A stretch of 64,000 nucleotides of DNA from Natrinema pellirubrum DSM 15624 (GTDB taxonomy: Archaea > Halobacteriota > Halobacteria > Halobacteriales > Natrialbaceae): NCBI RefSeq assembly GCF_000230735.2, contig NC_019962.1:868001-932000 (forward strand). The letters run 5' to 3'. Below the pieces are notes generated by a model that saw only the letters and a list, made by a program, of their open reading frames with translations, did not search any database and was not told where the DNA came from. Shown here in pieces: positions 35,833-45,206 of the stretch. Every line of letters starts with the position of its first letter. Positions within the stretch are counted from its first letter, which is position 1. The position numbers and the translations under genes are program-made.

Positions 35833-36846
35833 ATGCCCGGCAAGGTGAGTCCGGACGACTTGCTCGCGCACGTCTTCGAGCGGACGGAGACGGCCGACGA
35901 GACGGTGCTACAGGGCCCCGCTGACGGCGAGGACGCCGCCGCGATCGACTGGCCCGACGGCGAGGGAACGCTCGTGGTCAGCTCCGACCCGATCTCGCTG
36001 GCGGCCTCGGCGGTCGGCACGCTCGGCGTCTACGTCGCCTCGAACGACGTGGCCGTCTCCGGCGCGGACCCGCGCTGGCTGACCGCCGTCGTCTTGCTCC
36101 CGAGCGACGCCGAGACCGAGGGCGGTGCCGACGGCTCCCTCCTCGAGGAAATCGCCGACGACCTCCACGCCGCCGCCGGCGAGATCGGCGCGTCGATCGT
36201 CGGTGGCCACTCGGAGTACGTCGACCAGCTCGAGCGGCCGCTGCTCTCGCTGACGGCGATGGGAGCGACGGATCGGTTCGTCCCGACCGGCGGGGCCGAA
36301 CCCGGTGACGCGGTGATCCTGACCAAGGCGGCGGGGCTCGAGGGGTCGGCCGTCCTCGCGGCCGACTTCGGCGACGACCTCGGGATCGACGCCGAGACGC
36401 GCGAGCGCGCCGAGTCGTTCCTCGACGAGATCAGCGTCGCCCCTGAGGCCCGGCTCGTCCGCACGGACGCGACGGCGATGCACGATCCCACTGAGGGCGG
36501 GGTTGCGGCCGGTCTGCTCGAGGTGGCCCGCGCGTCCGGCGTTCGCCTCGAGGTCGACCGCGATGGCGTCCCGGTCCGCGAGGCGACGGCGCGGCTGTGT
36601 GATGCCGCCGGGGTCGATCCGCTGCGGATCTTCGGCTCCGGCGCGCTGGTTGCGACCGTTCCCGGCGACGCCGTCGATGGCCGTCTCGAGGCACTTTCGG
36701 ACGCGGGGATCGAGGCCGCGAAAATCGGGACGGTACGGGAATGCGAGGGGGACGAGCCGGCACTCGTTCTCGACGGTGAATCGATCGTCGAGCCGATCGA
36801 GGACGATCTCTACCCGCTCTGGGAGCGGGCCGACGGCGCGGACTGA
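35833..36846 (+). CDS. AIR synthase-related (HypE-like) protein
   Basis: A 337-residue ATP-dependent enzyme-fold protein of the PurM/HypE/SelD/ThiL superfamily. Seen are SSDPISLAASAVGTLGVYVASNDVAVSGADPRWL (split; N-terminal ATP/metal-binding strand with SNDVAVSGA), IVGGHSEYV, AMGATDRFVPTGGAEPGD and HDPTEGGVAAGLLEVA. It lacks the C-terminal Pro-Arg-Ile-Cys tail of HypE that accepts carbamoyl groups, so a hydrogenase role is unlikely; archaeal genomes without hydrogenase carry it with unknown function. Start MPGKVSPDD at 35833. Its 3' end overlaps the convergent channel gene by 37 bp. Confidence 0.87.
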   Translation: MPGKVSPDDLLAHVFERTETADETVLQGPADGEDAAAIDWPDGEGTLVVSSDPISLAASAVGTLGVYVASNDVAVSGADPRWLTAVVLLPSDAETEGGADGSLLEEIADDLHAAAGEIGASIVGGHSEYVDQLERPLLSLTAMGATDRFVPTGGAEPGDAVILTKAAGLEGSAVLAADFGDDLGIDAETRERAESFLDEISVAPEARLVRTDATAMHDPTEGGVAAGLLEVARASGVRLEVDRDGVPVREATARLCDAAGVDPLRIFGSGALVATVPGDAVDGRLEALSDAGIEAAKIGTVRECEGDEPALVLDGESIVEPIEDDLYPLWERADGAD

Positions 36847-37979
36847 CCCCCGGTCCCACCGCCGCCCGACAGCGCGCCCAGTGTCGCCTCGATCACCAGG
36901 GTTTCGGGATCGACGACGGCGTCCGCACCGGCCCACTCGAGCGATTCGACCGTCCGGCCGTCGGCGAGCGCGACGATTCTCGCGTCCGTCATCGACCGGG
37001 CGGCCGCCACCAGCCGCGCCCCGTCTCGGTTCCCGGCTCCGATGAGGACCGCGTCACAGGTGTCGAGAGCGGCACGCTCGAGCGTCCGCTCCGCAGTCGG
37101 GTCGCCGTCGACCGACTCGACACCGTCAGGTAGCACCGCGGTCGACTCCTCGTCGGTCACGACCGTGATCGATGCCCGTCCGGCGAGCGCCGCGATCACG
37201 GGCCGAACCGTCTCGCCGGCCCCGACGACGACGACCCGCGACTCGTCGTGGATCCGGCCACTGGGTTCGTCACCGACCGTTCGGTCCTCCTGCCCCGTCG
37301 CGCGTCGGCCGGCCCGCGCGAGACGCGCCTCGACCGCGGGACCGAGCAGACTGCCGGCCGTGGCCGCGAGCGTCGCCGGACCGAGGACGACCAGCGAGAC
37401 GGCGAACAGCCGCGCCGCCTCGGTTCTCGCGTGGACATCGCCGTAGCCGACCGTACTCGCCGTCACGACGGTGAAATACACCGCGTCGACGACGCCCTCG
37501 ACCCCGTCGAACCCGCTTCGGAGCGCGTACGCACCGGCCGTTCCGTAGCAGCAGACGCCGACGATTGCAAGCAGCGCGCCGACCTGGGTCGCGTTGAGGT
37601 GGCTCGCACGCGTGAACCGTCGGCTCGCCGTTACGAGAACGACGAGTCCGCCGATCGAGAGGAGGACGAGCGGGAGAGAGAGCGCCCGGAACTGGGCGAC
37701 GCCGTGTGCCCCGGAGAGAAAGACGAGGCCCACGGCAACGAGATACGCCACCCGGTAGCCACGGCGCATTCCCCAGACGGTGACGAGCAACGCGAAGCCG
37801 ATGACGGTCCCGCTAAACTCCGCCGCAGTCTGGAGATCGGCGAGCGAGCCGCCACCCTCGAGGGCCGGCCGGGTGAGAATCGCACCGATCCCGGTTGCGA
37901 TCGACATGAGTGCGATGACGGTGACGATCACGATCGCGACGCGGCCGCCGGGCCGATGCGGATGAAACGCCTCGAGCAT
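36810..37979 (-). CDS. Potassium channel with TrkA-N (RCK-like) domain
   Basis: A 389-residue membrane protein. Five or six hydrophobic helices fill residues 12-145; the pore loop with the selectivity filter TASTVGYGDV lies about residues 173-182, followed by the inner helix (LFAVSLVVLGPATLAATAGSL). The cytosolic part is a Rossmann-like TrkA-N domain: VVVVGAGETVRPVIAAL (about 250-266), VVTDEES, VDGDPTAERTLERAAL and AVLIGAGNRD. Such channels let K+ move and are gated by ligands or NAD(H); important for a cell that keeps molar K+. The C-terminal tail is Gly/Ser-rich. Confidence 0.93.
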   Translation of the reverse strand: MLEAFHPHRPGGRVAIVIVTVIALMSIATGIGAILTRPALEGGGSLADLQTAAEFSGTVIGFALLVTVWGMRRGYRVAYLVAVGLVFLSGAHGVAQFRALSLPLVLLSIGGLVVLVTASRRFTRASHLNATQVGALLAIVGVCCYGTAGAYALRSGFDGVEGVVDAVYFTVVTASTVGYGDVHARTEAARLFAVSLVVLGPATLAATAGSLLGPAVEARLARAGRRATGQEDRTVGDEPSGRIHDESRVVVVGAGETVRPVIAALAGRASITVVTDEESTAVLPDGVESVDGDPTAERTLERAALDTCDAVLIGAGNRDGARLVAAARSMTDARIVALADGRTVESLEWAGADAVVDPETLVIEATLGALSGGGGTGGQSAPSARSQSG

Positions 37980-38120
37980 ACTGCTCCTACGCCCGCACCG
38001 GCGGTAAATCCCCGTCGGTCCCGGTACACCGGAGACGTGGGCGCGTTCGTGACCGACGTCGGTGACTGCCTGCCGACAGTACGAACCGTCCCGCGGACGC
38101 CGATCCCGAACGGGATCGAT

Positions 38121-38894
38121 TTACGACCGCGTCGACTCGAGCGGGCCGATCTCGAGTTGCCCCACGGCGGCCGGTACGAGAAAGATGCCGGCGACCAGGA
38201 TCGCGTACAGGACGACCAACAGCGGTTCGACCGTCGTGACGATGGACTCGAGTCCCCGAACGAGCGCGACGAACCCGACGCCGACGACGAGGACGACGGC
38301 CGCCTCGAGTCGGGAGCGCAGCGCCGGCAGGACGGACAGTCGCCGCGATCCCAGCAGCCCGCCGATCGCGCCCCCGAGACCGAGCAGGGCGTCTTCCCGT
38401 CCGCCGGCGATGACGAACGCGGGCACCGAGAGGGCGAGCGCGATCGCGAATCCGATCGTTGGATCGCCGCGCGTGACCCGGTCCATGGCAGCGACGAAGG
38501 CGACCCCGAGCGCCGCGCCGACGATCACGTCTCCCAGATAGTGGACCCCCAGAACGACCCGCGAGAGCGAGACGAGGGCGACGAGCGCCGCGGCGGCCGC
38601 CAGCGCCCGCGGGTCACCCGCCCGGTCGTACGCAGAGACGAGGCCGCCGTAGACGACCGCCGCAGCGAAGGCGTGCCCGCTCGGAAAGCCGTAGCCCTCG
38701 CGCTCGCCCTCGAGGGGGATCGGCATGACGTCGGCCGGCGGTCTGGGGAGGGCAAACAGCGCCTTGAGCGAGAGCAACAGCGCCAATCCGGCCACCGCGT
38801 AGCTGATCACGAGCGCGCTGCGGCGGCGGTCGACACACCAGAACAGCACGGCGAGCAAAACCATGAGCGCGGTCGTCCCGCCGAGTTCGGTCAC
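38121..38894 (-). CDS. PAP2-family membrane phosphatase, start in doubt
   Basis: Type 2 phosphatidic acid phosphatase-like enzyme (257 residues from GTG 38894) with all three signature parts: KALFALPRPP, YGFPSGHA and SRVVLGVHYLGDV, and about nine hydrophobic helices. It probably dephosphorylates a lipid phosphate or polyprenyl diphosphate. The same frame remains protein-like upstream (LEAQSEAVRGVVPVEYADLV), back to ATG 38966, but the codon after that ATG is TGA (38961-38963). A TATA-like TTTAGGTAG about 30 bp before 38966 suggests that this was the original start. So the gene is either shortened, relying on the GTG, or damaged. Confidence 0.85.
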   Translation of the reverse strand: MTELGGTTALMVLLAVLFWCVDRRRSALVISYAVAGLALLLSLKALFALPRPPADVMPIPLEGEREGYGFPSGHAFAAAVVYGGLVSAYDRAGDPRALAAAAALVALVSLSRVVLGVHYLGDVIVGAALGVAFVAAMDRVTRGDPTIGFAIALALSVPAFVIAGGREDALLGLGGAIGGLLGSRRLSVLPALRSRLEAAVVLVVGVGFVALVRGLESIVTTVEPLLVVLYAILVAGIFLVPAAVGQLEIGPLESTRS

Positions 38895-39132
38895 GAAGAC
38901 GACCAGGTCCGCGTACTCGACCGGGACGACGCCCCGGACCGCCTCGCTCTGGGCCTCGAGTCACATCTCGGCCGGCACGTGACGCGTCGGCTACCTAAAC
39001 GTTCGTTTCGGCGGACGCGTCTCGCGGGTCCCGTACTGACGATCGCGTCGGACCGTTTCCACCGATCGGGACGGTCGCTCCCGCCGGAATCACTTTGATA
39101 ATAGGTGCCATTTGGCCGGACAGTGGCCCAGT

Positions 39133-39846
39133 ATGAACGATACACGAAACCGCGACCGAACGCCACGGGTGCGGGAGATCGAGTTCGAGATCACTGCGCC
39201 CGCGTATCCGTTCATCCGGGCGTCGGCCGAACTCGAGTGTCGGGTCGAACTGGCGGAGATGGTCCCCCGCGGGAACGGCCGCTACGCCGAGTTCTTCACG
39301 GTTGCTGGGGTCGAACCGACCCGGATCACGGATCTCGCTTCCGACCACGAGAGCGCCGACGTTCGGTCCCTCCGCGAACGCGAAAACGGTGCGTTGCTCG
39401 AGTTCCTCGTCGCCGAGGACTGCCCCGCGGTGGAACTCGCCGAACTGGGGGCGCTGCCGCGGACGGTTCGAGGCAGCGACGGGGACGGCCGGATCGTCGC
39501 CGAAGTACCGCCGCGGGACGACGCCGGCGGAATTACGGACGCGTTCCTCGAGCGCGTGCCGGAAGCGACGTTCGTCGCGAAGCGGGAGACCGACGCGCTC
39601 ACGACGCCGTTCAGCCGGACCGCGTTCCGGCAGGAACTGCGCGCCCGACTCACCGACCGCCAGCGGGAAGTCCTCGAGGCCGCGTTCGAAGCCGGCTACT
39701 ACGACTGGCCCCGCGAGTGTTCGGGCGAGGACGTCGCGGCCGAACTCGGCATCGCGTCGCCGACGTTCTCCCAACACATCCACGCCGCCGAGCGCAAACT
39801 CCTCGCGATGGCCTTCGAGGACAGGGCCGACGACGAGGCCAACTGA
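39133..39846 (+). CDS. Bat-type HTH transcriptional regulator
   Basis: A 237-residue haloarchaeal regulator. The HTH_10 domain (about residues 175-230) reads LTDRQREVLEAAFEAGYYDW ... VAAELGIASPTFSQHIHAAERKLL. The N-terminal region is a DICT/GAF-like variable domain (VREIEFEITAPAYPFIRASAELECRVELAEMV, split). Start MNDTRNRDR at 39133, with a TATA-like TTGATAATA about 30-38 bp upstream. Divergent from the PAP2 gene. Confidence 0.9.
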   Translation: MNDTRNRDRTPRVREIEFEITAPAYPFIRASAELECRVELAEMVPRGNGRYAEFFTVAGVEPTRITDLASDHESADVRSLRERENGALLEFLVAEDCPAVELAELGALPRTVRGSDGDGRIVAEVPPRDDAGGITDAFLERVPEATFVAKRETDALTTPFSRTAFRQELRARLTDRQREVLEAAFEAGYYDWPRECSGEDVAAELGIASPTFSQHIHAAERKLLAMAFEDRADDEAN

Positions 39847-39879
39847 CCGCCAGGACGCGGTCGATCGCCGGCCGTTCGA

Positions 39880-40191
39880 TCAGTCGGACGGAGCGACGAC
39901 GATCCGTCCGTCTCCATAGACCGCGACCACACAGCCCTCGTAGGAGAGCGAGAGTCGCTCCGGCCGCGCTCGCGGCCGTCGATCGAAGAGCCGGTCGACG
40001 GCGGTCGTCTCGACCGCCTCGTACAGTGGCTGCATGGTCGTCGGGTCAGTGCCTCTGACGGCTGCAACCGCCCGAACGATCGAGGACGATGGCGTGTCCG
40101 CATCGTCCCAGTCGTACCGTGCGGTATACGTCTCGTCGTCGCGCTCGAACGCCGGGCAGTCGCCCGCCGCGGCGGTGTCTCGCTGAGTCAT
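39880..40191 (-). CDS. HalOD1 output domain protein
   Basis: A 103-residue protein with the HalOD1 pattern: SIVRAVAAVRGTDPTTMQPLYEAVETTAVDRLF (split) and LSLSYEGCVVAVYGDGRIVV. It begins MTQRDTAAAGDCPAF. Convergent with the bat-type regulator, 33 bp apart. A signalling role is likely; the partner is unknown. Confidence 0.85.
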   Translation of the reverse strand: MTQRDTAAAGDCPAFERDDETYTARYDWDDADTPSSSIVRAVAAVRGTDPTTMQPLYEAVETTAVDRLFDRRPRARPERLSLSYEGCVVAVYGDGRIVVAPSD

Positions 40192-40297
40192 CTGAATCAC
40201 CGGGCTGCCGCGTTCATACCGACGCAGGCGAGGTGGTTAGTAGCGATACCTATAGCTCATGGGCAACATATCAGCCTACTGACTCTCGGTGGGCCCG

Positions 40298-43174
40298 TTA
40301 CTGCCGCGCCCACTCGAGCATGCGCTCGTAGACCGGATCGCTCGCGAGCGCCGACGAGTCGCCGACCAACACCAGCGCCCGCTTGGGCCGTGTCAGCGCG
40401 ACGTTGATCCGCCGGTAGTCCTCGAATATCGGTCCCTCGAGCGAACCGGTCGCGGTGAACGAGACGATGATGACTTCCTGGCTCGAGCCCTGGAAGCGGT
40501 CGACGGTGTCGACGGTGACGTCGTCGGGGACCGTACTCGAGATCTCCGAGACCTGCGCTCGGAACGGAGCGATGACGCCGATGTCGGATCGCTCGAGACC
40601 GGCCGCTTCGTAGCGCTCGATCAGGTCGGCGATTCGTTCGGCCTCCTCGCTGTCGGTGTACTGGCTCCGGTCGCCCTCGACGTCGACGAACGAGACGGGA
40701 TCGGACAGGGTCTCGGGCAGGGCGTCCCGGGAGACGCCCTCGAGGTCGTCCAGCGTTCGTCCGGCGACCTCGGGCGTCGCCGGTCGTAGCTGTCCGTCGT
40801 AGAACTCGGTGGAGGCGAAGACCTGAATGCGCTGGTTCATCCGGTACTGGCGATCGAGCATGACGCCGGCGTCGGGATAGCGCTCGACCAGCCGCTCGAA
40901 CAGCGACTCGGTGAGGTCGTTCTCGGCGCGCACGACGGGCGGCAGCTGCTCGTGGTCGCCGACCAGCACGAACCGCTCGGCGAGGTTGATCGCCGCGCAG
41001 GTCCCGGGCTCGGTCAGCTGGGCGGCCTCGTCGACCAGCGCGGCGTCGAAGGCTTGTTCTTTCATGATCCGCGATCCGCAGGTCGCCGTCGTCGCCGCCA
41101 CTACCTGCGCGTCCTCGAGTTCGGCGACCCGGTCGGCGGGCTCGCCCGCCCGCTCGAGCCGGTAGGGCTCCATCTCGTCGCTGACCCCGCTCTCCGAGCC
41201 GACGCGGACGACATCGACGGCTTCGCCGTCTCCACTCCGTTGCGTCTCCGACGCAACGCTGTCCTCGTCGATGACGTCCTCGAGTTGCTCGAGCAGGGCC
41301 TCCAGAGCGTTGTCGACGGCGCGGTTCGTAAAGGCCGACAGCAGGACCCGCTCGCCGCGTTCGACCATCGCGCGGATGGCTCGAGCGATGGTGTAGGTCT
41401 TCCCGGTCCCCGGCGGGCCGTGGATCAGCGCGCAGTCCTCAGCACCGACGGCTTTCCGAACGGCCTCGTTCTGGCGCTCGTTGTTGTCGATGAAGGCCTC
41501 GTCGATCTCCTCAAATTCGGGCTCTGCGCGGCCGAACAGGACGTCTTTGCGCCGCTCGTCGCCTTTCAGGAGCGCGTCGTGCATCGCGACGAGCAACCGG
41601 TCGGTCGTCAGCTCGGAGGGGTAGACGTCGAGCCGGGTGACCGCGACCGGCTCGTCCGCCGTGATCACGACCTCGTCGTCGAGTCGCTCGATCCGCGCCA
41701 GCTCCGAGTCGCCTCGAACCGGGTCCCCGTCGCTGGCCAGCACCAGGTCGCCCTCGCGGAGCTTCGAGTTCGCGCCGCCGGTCCGGCGCGCCCGCAGTTC
41801 CCAGCGCCCGCCCTCGAGCGGCCGTTTTGCGACGAACTCGAGGTCGATCAGCGCGCGGTCATCGTCGGCCCGTTCCTCCGCGGTCTGTTCCCAGAGCTTG
41901 GCGTACTCGCGGTGAACCTCCCGGCGCTCCTCCTCGATCGCCCGGTAAAACCGGTCGAAGTACTCGCGCTCCTCGGCCGGCAGCGCCTGCCCGATCTGGC
42001 CGGCCTTCGACTCCTGATCCAGCCGGCCGGAGACGACCATGCAGGTGTCCTGTTCGAAGCAGTACTCGCATTTCGCGTCGGCCTCGTAGCCGGTCGGAAT
42101 CTCTCCGCTCGTCTCTTTTGCGGCGATCTCGTTGCGGAGCCGGACGACGTACTTCAGCAAGCCGTCGCCCATCGTGAACTCCTTTGCGGGGGTCAGGTCG
42201 CCGGTCTCCTCGTTGCGATCGAGCGCCGAGTTCTTCGTATAGAGGAGCGTCCCGATATCGACGTCGCCGCCGTGTTCCTCGAGCAGGAGTGCGTAACAGG
42301 CGGCCTGCACCTTGTCCTTGAACCGCGGTTCCTTCTTGAGGTTCTTGCCGGTCTTGAGTTCGACCGGTGCGCCCCGGCGGACGGCGTCGGCCCGGCCGCG
42401 AATGCCGAACGTTTCGCTGATGAGCAACTGCTCGGAGCGCCAACTGTCTTCCTCGGTGAGCCGGCCCTGCTCGAGCCAGCCCTCGATCGCTTTGGCGTTC
42501 TCCCGGATCTCCTCTTTGACCGCGTCGGGCGTCTCGCCTAACAGCCCCAACTGGAGGCCTCGCTCCTCGACGCGGGCGTCGATCGACTCCTCGAGGTCCC
42601 GCCCGCGAAGCAGGTCGCCGAAGACCTCGTGGACGAGCGTCCCTTTCACGACGGGATAGTTCAGCGGCACTCCGGAGAGCTTGTTCAGGTAGTAGAGCCG
42701 GGGACACTCCACCCAGTTGCGGATCGAGGTGACGCTGACGAGAAAGGATGGTTCGACGACGACGTAGGACTCGCCCGTCGTCTTGTACTGGGTCTCGCCC
42801 TGATACTCCTCTTCTTTCGCGTTCGTCACGACCAGTTCCATCCCCGGCTCGAGCAACTCGGCCGACTCGGTCCACTTGTTCCAGAGCGTCACCGTCGTTT
42901 CGCGGCCGTCCGCGACGGCCGCCGTGCCGCCGTCGCTGCGCGTCGGCGTAGCGTCGCCGGCGGGCTCGTCGTCGGTTGCGAGCCGGACCGGGACCTCCGC
43001 GAGATCGCTTTCGCCGTAGCTCGTCGACACCGTTCGCACGTCGACCTCGCCGGCGACGGTTCCGCGTACGTACACAGCTATCGTCACGAGCGAGCGATCA
43101 AAAACGCTATCGGTCCCGGCGGCGACCGGCTCGTCTCCCCGCTCGCGGGACACGATGCCCACGATAACATTCAC
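40298..43174 (-). CDS. Dna2-like nuclease-helicase
   Basis: Up to 958 residues: an iron-sulphur PD-(D/E)XK nuclease fused to a superfamily 1B helicase, as in Dna2/Cas4-type proteins that process flaps and broken ends. The nuclease part has VECPRLYYLNKL (first Cys, about residue 157), KGTLVHEVF, GRADAV, VELKTGKN (catalytic Lys) and the remaining cysteines in CEYCFEQDTC (about 366-375). The helicase has Walker A GPPGTGKTYT (about 598), DEAAQL, GDHEQLPPV, DRQYRMN and TVDRFQGSS, INVALTRPK. The true N-terminus is uncertain: GTG codons near residue 30 (VTIAVYVRG) are alternatives to ATG 43174. Confidence 0.92.
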   Translation of the reverse strand: MNVIVGIVSRERGDEPVAAGTDSVFDRSLVTIAVYVRGTVAGEVDVRTVSTSYGESDLAEVPVRLATDDEPAGDATPTRSDGGTAAVADGRETTVTLWNKWTESAELLEPGMELVVTNAKEEEYQGETQYKTTGESYVVVEPSFLVSVTSIRNWVECPRLYYLNKLSGVPLNYPVVKGTLVHEVFGDLLRGRDLEESIDARVEERGLQLGLLGETPDAVKEEIRENAKAIEGWLEQGRLTEEDSWRSEQLLISETFGIRGRADAVRRGAPVELKTGKNLKKEPRFKDKVQAACYALLLEEHGGDVDIGTLLYTKNSALDRNEETGDLTPAKEFTMGDGLLKYVVRLRNEIAAKETSGEIPTGYEADAKCEYCFEQDTCMVVSGRLDQESKAGQIGQALPAEEREYFDRFYRAIEEERREVHREYAKLWEQTAEERADDDRALIDLEFVAKRPLEGGRWELRARRTGGANSKLREGDLVLASDGDPVRGDSELARIERLDDEVVITADEPVAVTRLDVYPSELTTDRLLVAMHDALLKGDERRKDVLFGRAEPEFEEIDEAFIDNNERQNEAVRKAVGAEDCALIHGPPGTGKTYTIARAIRAMVERGERVLLSAFTNRAVDNALEALLEQLEDVIDEDSVASETQRSGDGEAVDVVRVGSESGVSDEMEPYRLERAGEPADRVAELEDAQVVAATTATCGSRIMKEQAFDAALVDEAAQLTEPGTCAAINLAERFVLVGDHEQLPPVVRAENDLTESLFERLVERYPDAGVMLDRQYRMNQRIQVFASTEFYDGQLRPATPEVAGRTLDDLEGVSRDALPETLSDPVSFVDVEGDRSQYTDSEEAERIADLIERYEAAGLERSDIGVIAPFRAQVSEISSTVPDDVTVDTVDRFQGSSQEVIIVSFTATGSLEGPIFEDYRRINVALTRPKRALVLVGDSSALASDPVYERMLEWARQ

Positions 43175-43262
43175 TTACCGGCGTTCCCGGGCTCCGTTCC
43201 CGGCCGGCCGCGAGTGGAACGGACGGGCCGTTTTTGCGATCAGGCCCCGAACGTCCGTTACT

Positions 43263-43835
43263 ATGAGTGACCCGAACGGCGACGACCGTCGGCGGGGTGA
43301 CGGGCCCGGGGCCGGCGACGAGCCGCCGACCGACGACGGCCCGATCAACCGACCGGAATCGGCGTCGGCCGACATCGACTCGGGGACCGGCGTCGGCGAC
43401 GGGGAGCGGCCCGGCGGCCACGATCCGCGAGACGAGTCGACACAGGTCGCCAGCGAGGAACGACGGCGCAAGACGTCGGTCGTCAGTCTGCTGGTCGCCG
43501 TCCTCGGCGCGTGGGTCGCGCTTTCGGTGCTGGTTTTCCAGAGCGGTGGCGCTCCCGCGTCCAACGACGTCCTCGTCGGACTCGCGGTCGCGCTGGCCGC
43601 CGGCTACAACTACTATCGCGTGACGAACGACATCCCGCTCAGTCCCGCGATCGCCTCGCTGGTCGCGCTCCTCGGGATCTGGTTGATCGTCTCGGCAGCC
43701 CTGCTCGGGATGACCGGCGGGCTGTTCTGGAGTACGCTCGTGACCGGGCTCCTGATCGCCGGGCTCGCGGGGTACAACGCCTACGAGGCCCGCGAGGCCC
43801 GAACGGTTGCGACCGACTCCGGCACGGGGATCTAG
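43263..43835 (+). CDS. SPW-repeat-like membrane protein
   Basis: A 190-residue protein with a long charged, Asp/Gly/Pro-rich cytosolic N-terminus (about 1-68) and four hydrophobic helices (about 70-180). The helices come in two similar pairs: WVALSVLVF.. NDVLVGLAVALAAGYNYY and WLIVSAALLGM.. FWSTLVTGLLIAGLAGYNAY, which is the SPW-repeat pattern. Function unknown. Start MSDPNGDDRR at 43263. Its stop overlaps that of the convergent gene by three bases (43833-43834 shared). Confidence 0.82.
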   Translation: MSDPNGDDRRRGDGPGAGDEPPTDDGPINRPESASADIDSGTGVGDGERPGGHDPRDESTQVASEERRRKTSVVSLLVAVLGAWVALSVLVFQSGGAPASNDVLVGLAVALAAGYNYYRVTNDIPLSPAIASLVALLGIWLIVSAALLGMTGGLFWSTLVTGLLIAGLAGYNAYEAREARTVATDSGTGI

Positions 43836-44071
43836 GGCTCGGCCTCGAGCCGGCGGAGCCGGTGTTCGGCGGCGTGATGGCCCATCGCGACGACCGAAAA
43901 GGCGACCATGACGACGGCGAACCCGACCGAGACGATCGGCGAGACGCCGTTGACGTACCCGTTCCAGAGCTGGCCCAGCGCCAGCGCCAGCGGGGCGATC
44001 GTCAGCAGCGAACTCTTGGCAGGTGCAGCGCGGAACAGATCGACGAGCGACGGTGAGCGACGAGTGGACAT
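43832..44071 (-). CDS. Small two-helix membrane protein
   Basis: A 79-residue protein: a basic N-terminus (MSTRRSPSLVDLFRAAPAK), two hydrophobic helices (about 20-37 and 42-62) and a His/Arg/Glu tail (GHHAAEHRLRRLEAEP). I do not recognise the family. It is short, but codon use and hydrophobicity look real. Divergent from the gene at 44220 and convergent with the SPW-like gene. Confidence 0.6.
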   Translation of the reverse strand: MSTRRSPSLVDLFRAAPAKSSLLTIAPLALALGQLWNGYVNGVSPIVSVGFAVVMVAFSVVAMGHHAAEHRLRRLEAEP

Positions 44072-44219
44072 AGGGAAAGCGTCGGTTACCGTCCCTGTCG
44101 GCGGAGTCAGTGTATTCCTTTCGGTTCCGGAACGGTCCGTTTCGGGGCGTAACAGTCCGTTCTCGGCGTCTTTCGGTGGAACCGATACGTTCATTCTGCC
44201 GGCGATCCAACCCTCGCCT

Positions 44220-44771
44220 ATGCGGATACGCGAGTGGCAAGACGTACTCGAGGACGTCACGGAGCGCGACGTCGATCCGGAGGACTGGCGCGCAGTCGCC
44301 GGCGACCGCGCCGGCGGCGTCGGTGAAGACATGTACCTCGCGCATCCTCGGGCCGGCGTCTTCTTCCTGAAAACGTACGCGAAAAACCCCTTCGAGGTAC
44401 GGGGGGTCGGCACCCGCGTCGCCCGGAACATAGACGACGAGATCGGGTCGTTCATGCCCGAGCGGGACTCGGGCGGCCGCTTTGCGGTCCAGTCACCGCC
44501 CGAGGACGAGGCACAGGCCGAGACGGTCGGCAAGCGCCTCGAGACGGTGCTGGAAACCCACGCGGACGCGCCGACCCGGCCCCAGGACCTGTTCGACGAC
44601 GTGATGGACGCGCTCGAGAGTCCCGCGTTCGGACCGATGGAGTACGACCAGTACGACCGGCCCGACGACCTTGCGGCCCTCGCCGACCGCTTCGAGGAAG
44701 CCGACGAACTACTCGATGCCGAACTCGAGGACCTGATCGAGACCGACGAGGTCGATCGGGGCTTCATGTAG
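44220..44771 (+). CDS. Conserved haloarchaeal protein of unknown function
   Basis: A 183-residue soluble, acidic protein that starts MRIREWQDVLEDVTERDVDP and ends DEVDRGFM. It has RAGVFFLKTYAKNPFEVRGVGTRVAR (split) near residue 45, a possible binding surface, and a Glu/Asp-rich helical second half. I recognise it only as a type of protein found in haloarchaea, with no known activity. The start is preferred because upstream frame sequence is poor and runs into the divergent promoter. Confidence 0.75.
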   Translation: MRIREWQDVLEDVTERDVDPEDWRAVAGDRAGGVGEDMYLAHPRAGVFFLKTYAKNPFEVRGVGTRVARNIDDEIGSFMPERDSGGRFAVQSPPEDEAQAETVGKRLETVLETHADAPTRPQDLFDDVMDALESPAFGPMEYDQYDRPDDLAALADRFEEADELLDAELEDLIETDEVDRGFM

Positions 44772-44801
44772 CGGTCGGGACCGCGGCCGAGGCGTTCGCG
44801 T

Positions 44802-45206
44802 TCAGTACGGATCGTATTCCGCGACGGAGAGAACCGACTGTACCTCGTCGTCCCAGAAGTGTTTCTCGGCGGTCGCGAACGTCGCTCCGTGTTCGCGAGC
44901 GACCGCCGCGATGAGCGCGTCCGGGTGGTCCGCCGGGACGCCTCGATCCAACAGTTCGCTCTGCAACGATGCGGCCTCGTCGGCCGTCCGTGCGGTTACG
45001 TCAAGTACGTCCATCGACGACGTGACGGCCCGTCGGATCGCGTCCGGGGTGCCGTCGATGTAGCCGTGTACGGCGCCCATGTACGCCTCGTAGAGGACTA
45101 TCGCCGGCACTCCCCACGCCTCCTGTTCGTACCGTTGCAGGAAGCGACGAGCGTCGTCGGTTCCGTCGAGATAATCGCTGAGAAGGTTGTTATCAAGTAC
45201 GAGCAT
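44802..45206 (-). CDS. VapC-like PIN-domain ribonuclease toxin
   Basis: A 134-residue PIN-domain protein, expected to be a Mg2+-dependent RNase. The acidic residues are visible: Asp5 in LVLDNNLLSDYLDG, Glu near residue 40 (LYEAYMG), Asp in DHPDALIAAVA (about 95) and a C-terminal acidic site after TFATAEKHFWDDE. The unusual DNN in place of DTN/DTS near the N-terminus is tolerated in the family. The ATG follows directly on the TAG of the upstream antitoxin gene (TAGATG), typical for vapBC. Confidence 0.88.
   Translation of the reverse strand: MLVLDNNLLSDYLDGTDDARRFLQRYEQEAWGVPAIVLYEAYMGAVHGYIDGTPDAIRRAVTSSMDVLDVTARTADEAASLQSELLDRGVPADHPDALIAAVAREHGATFATAEKHFWDDEVQSVLSVAEYDPY

Noticed and set aside
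37248-39098. A plus-strand 616-codon frame
   Set aside because: It runs antisense through the channel and PAP2 genes, is Arg/Asp/Glu-rich without hydrophobic core, and covers two unrelated genes.
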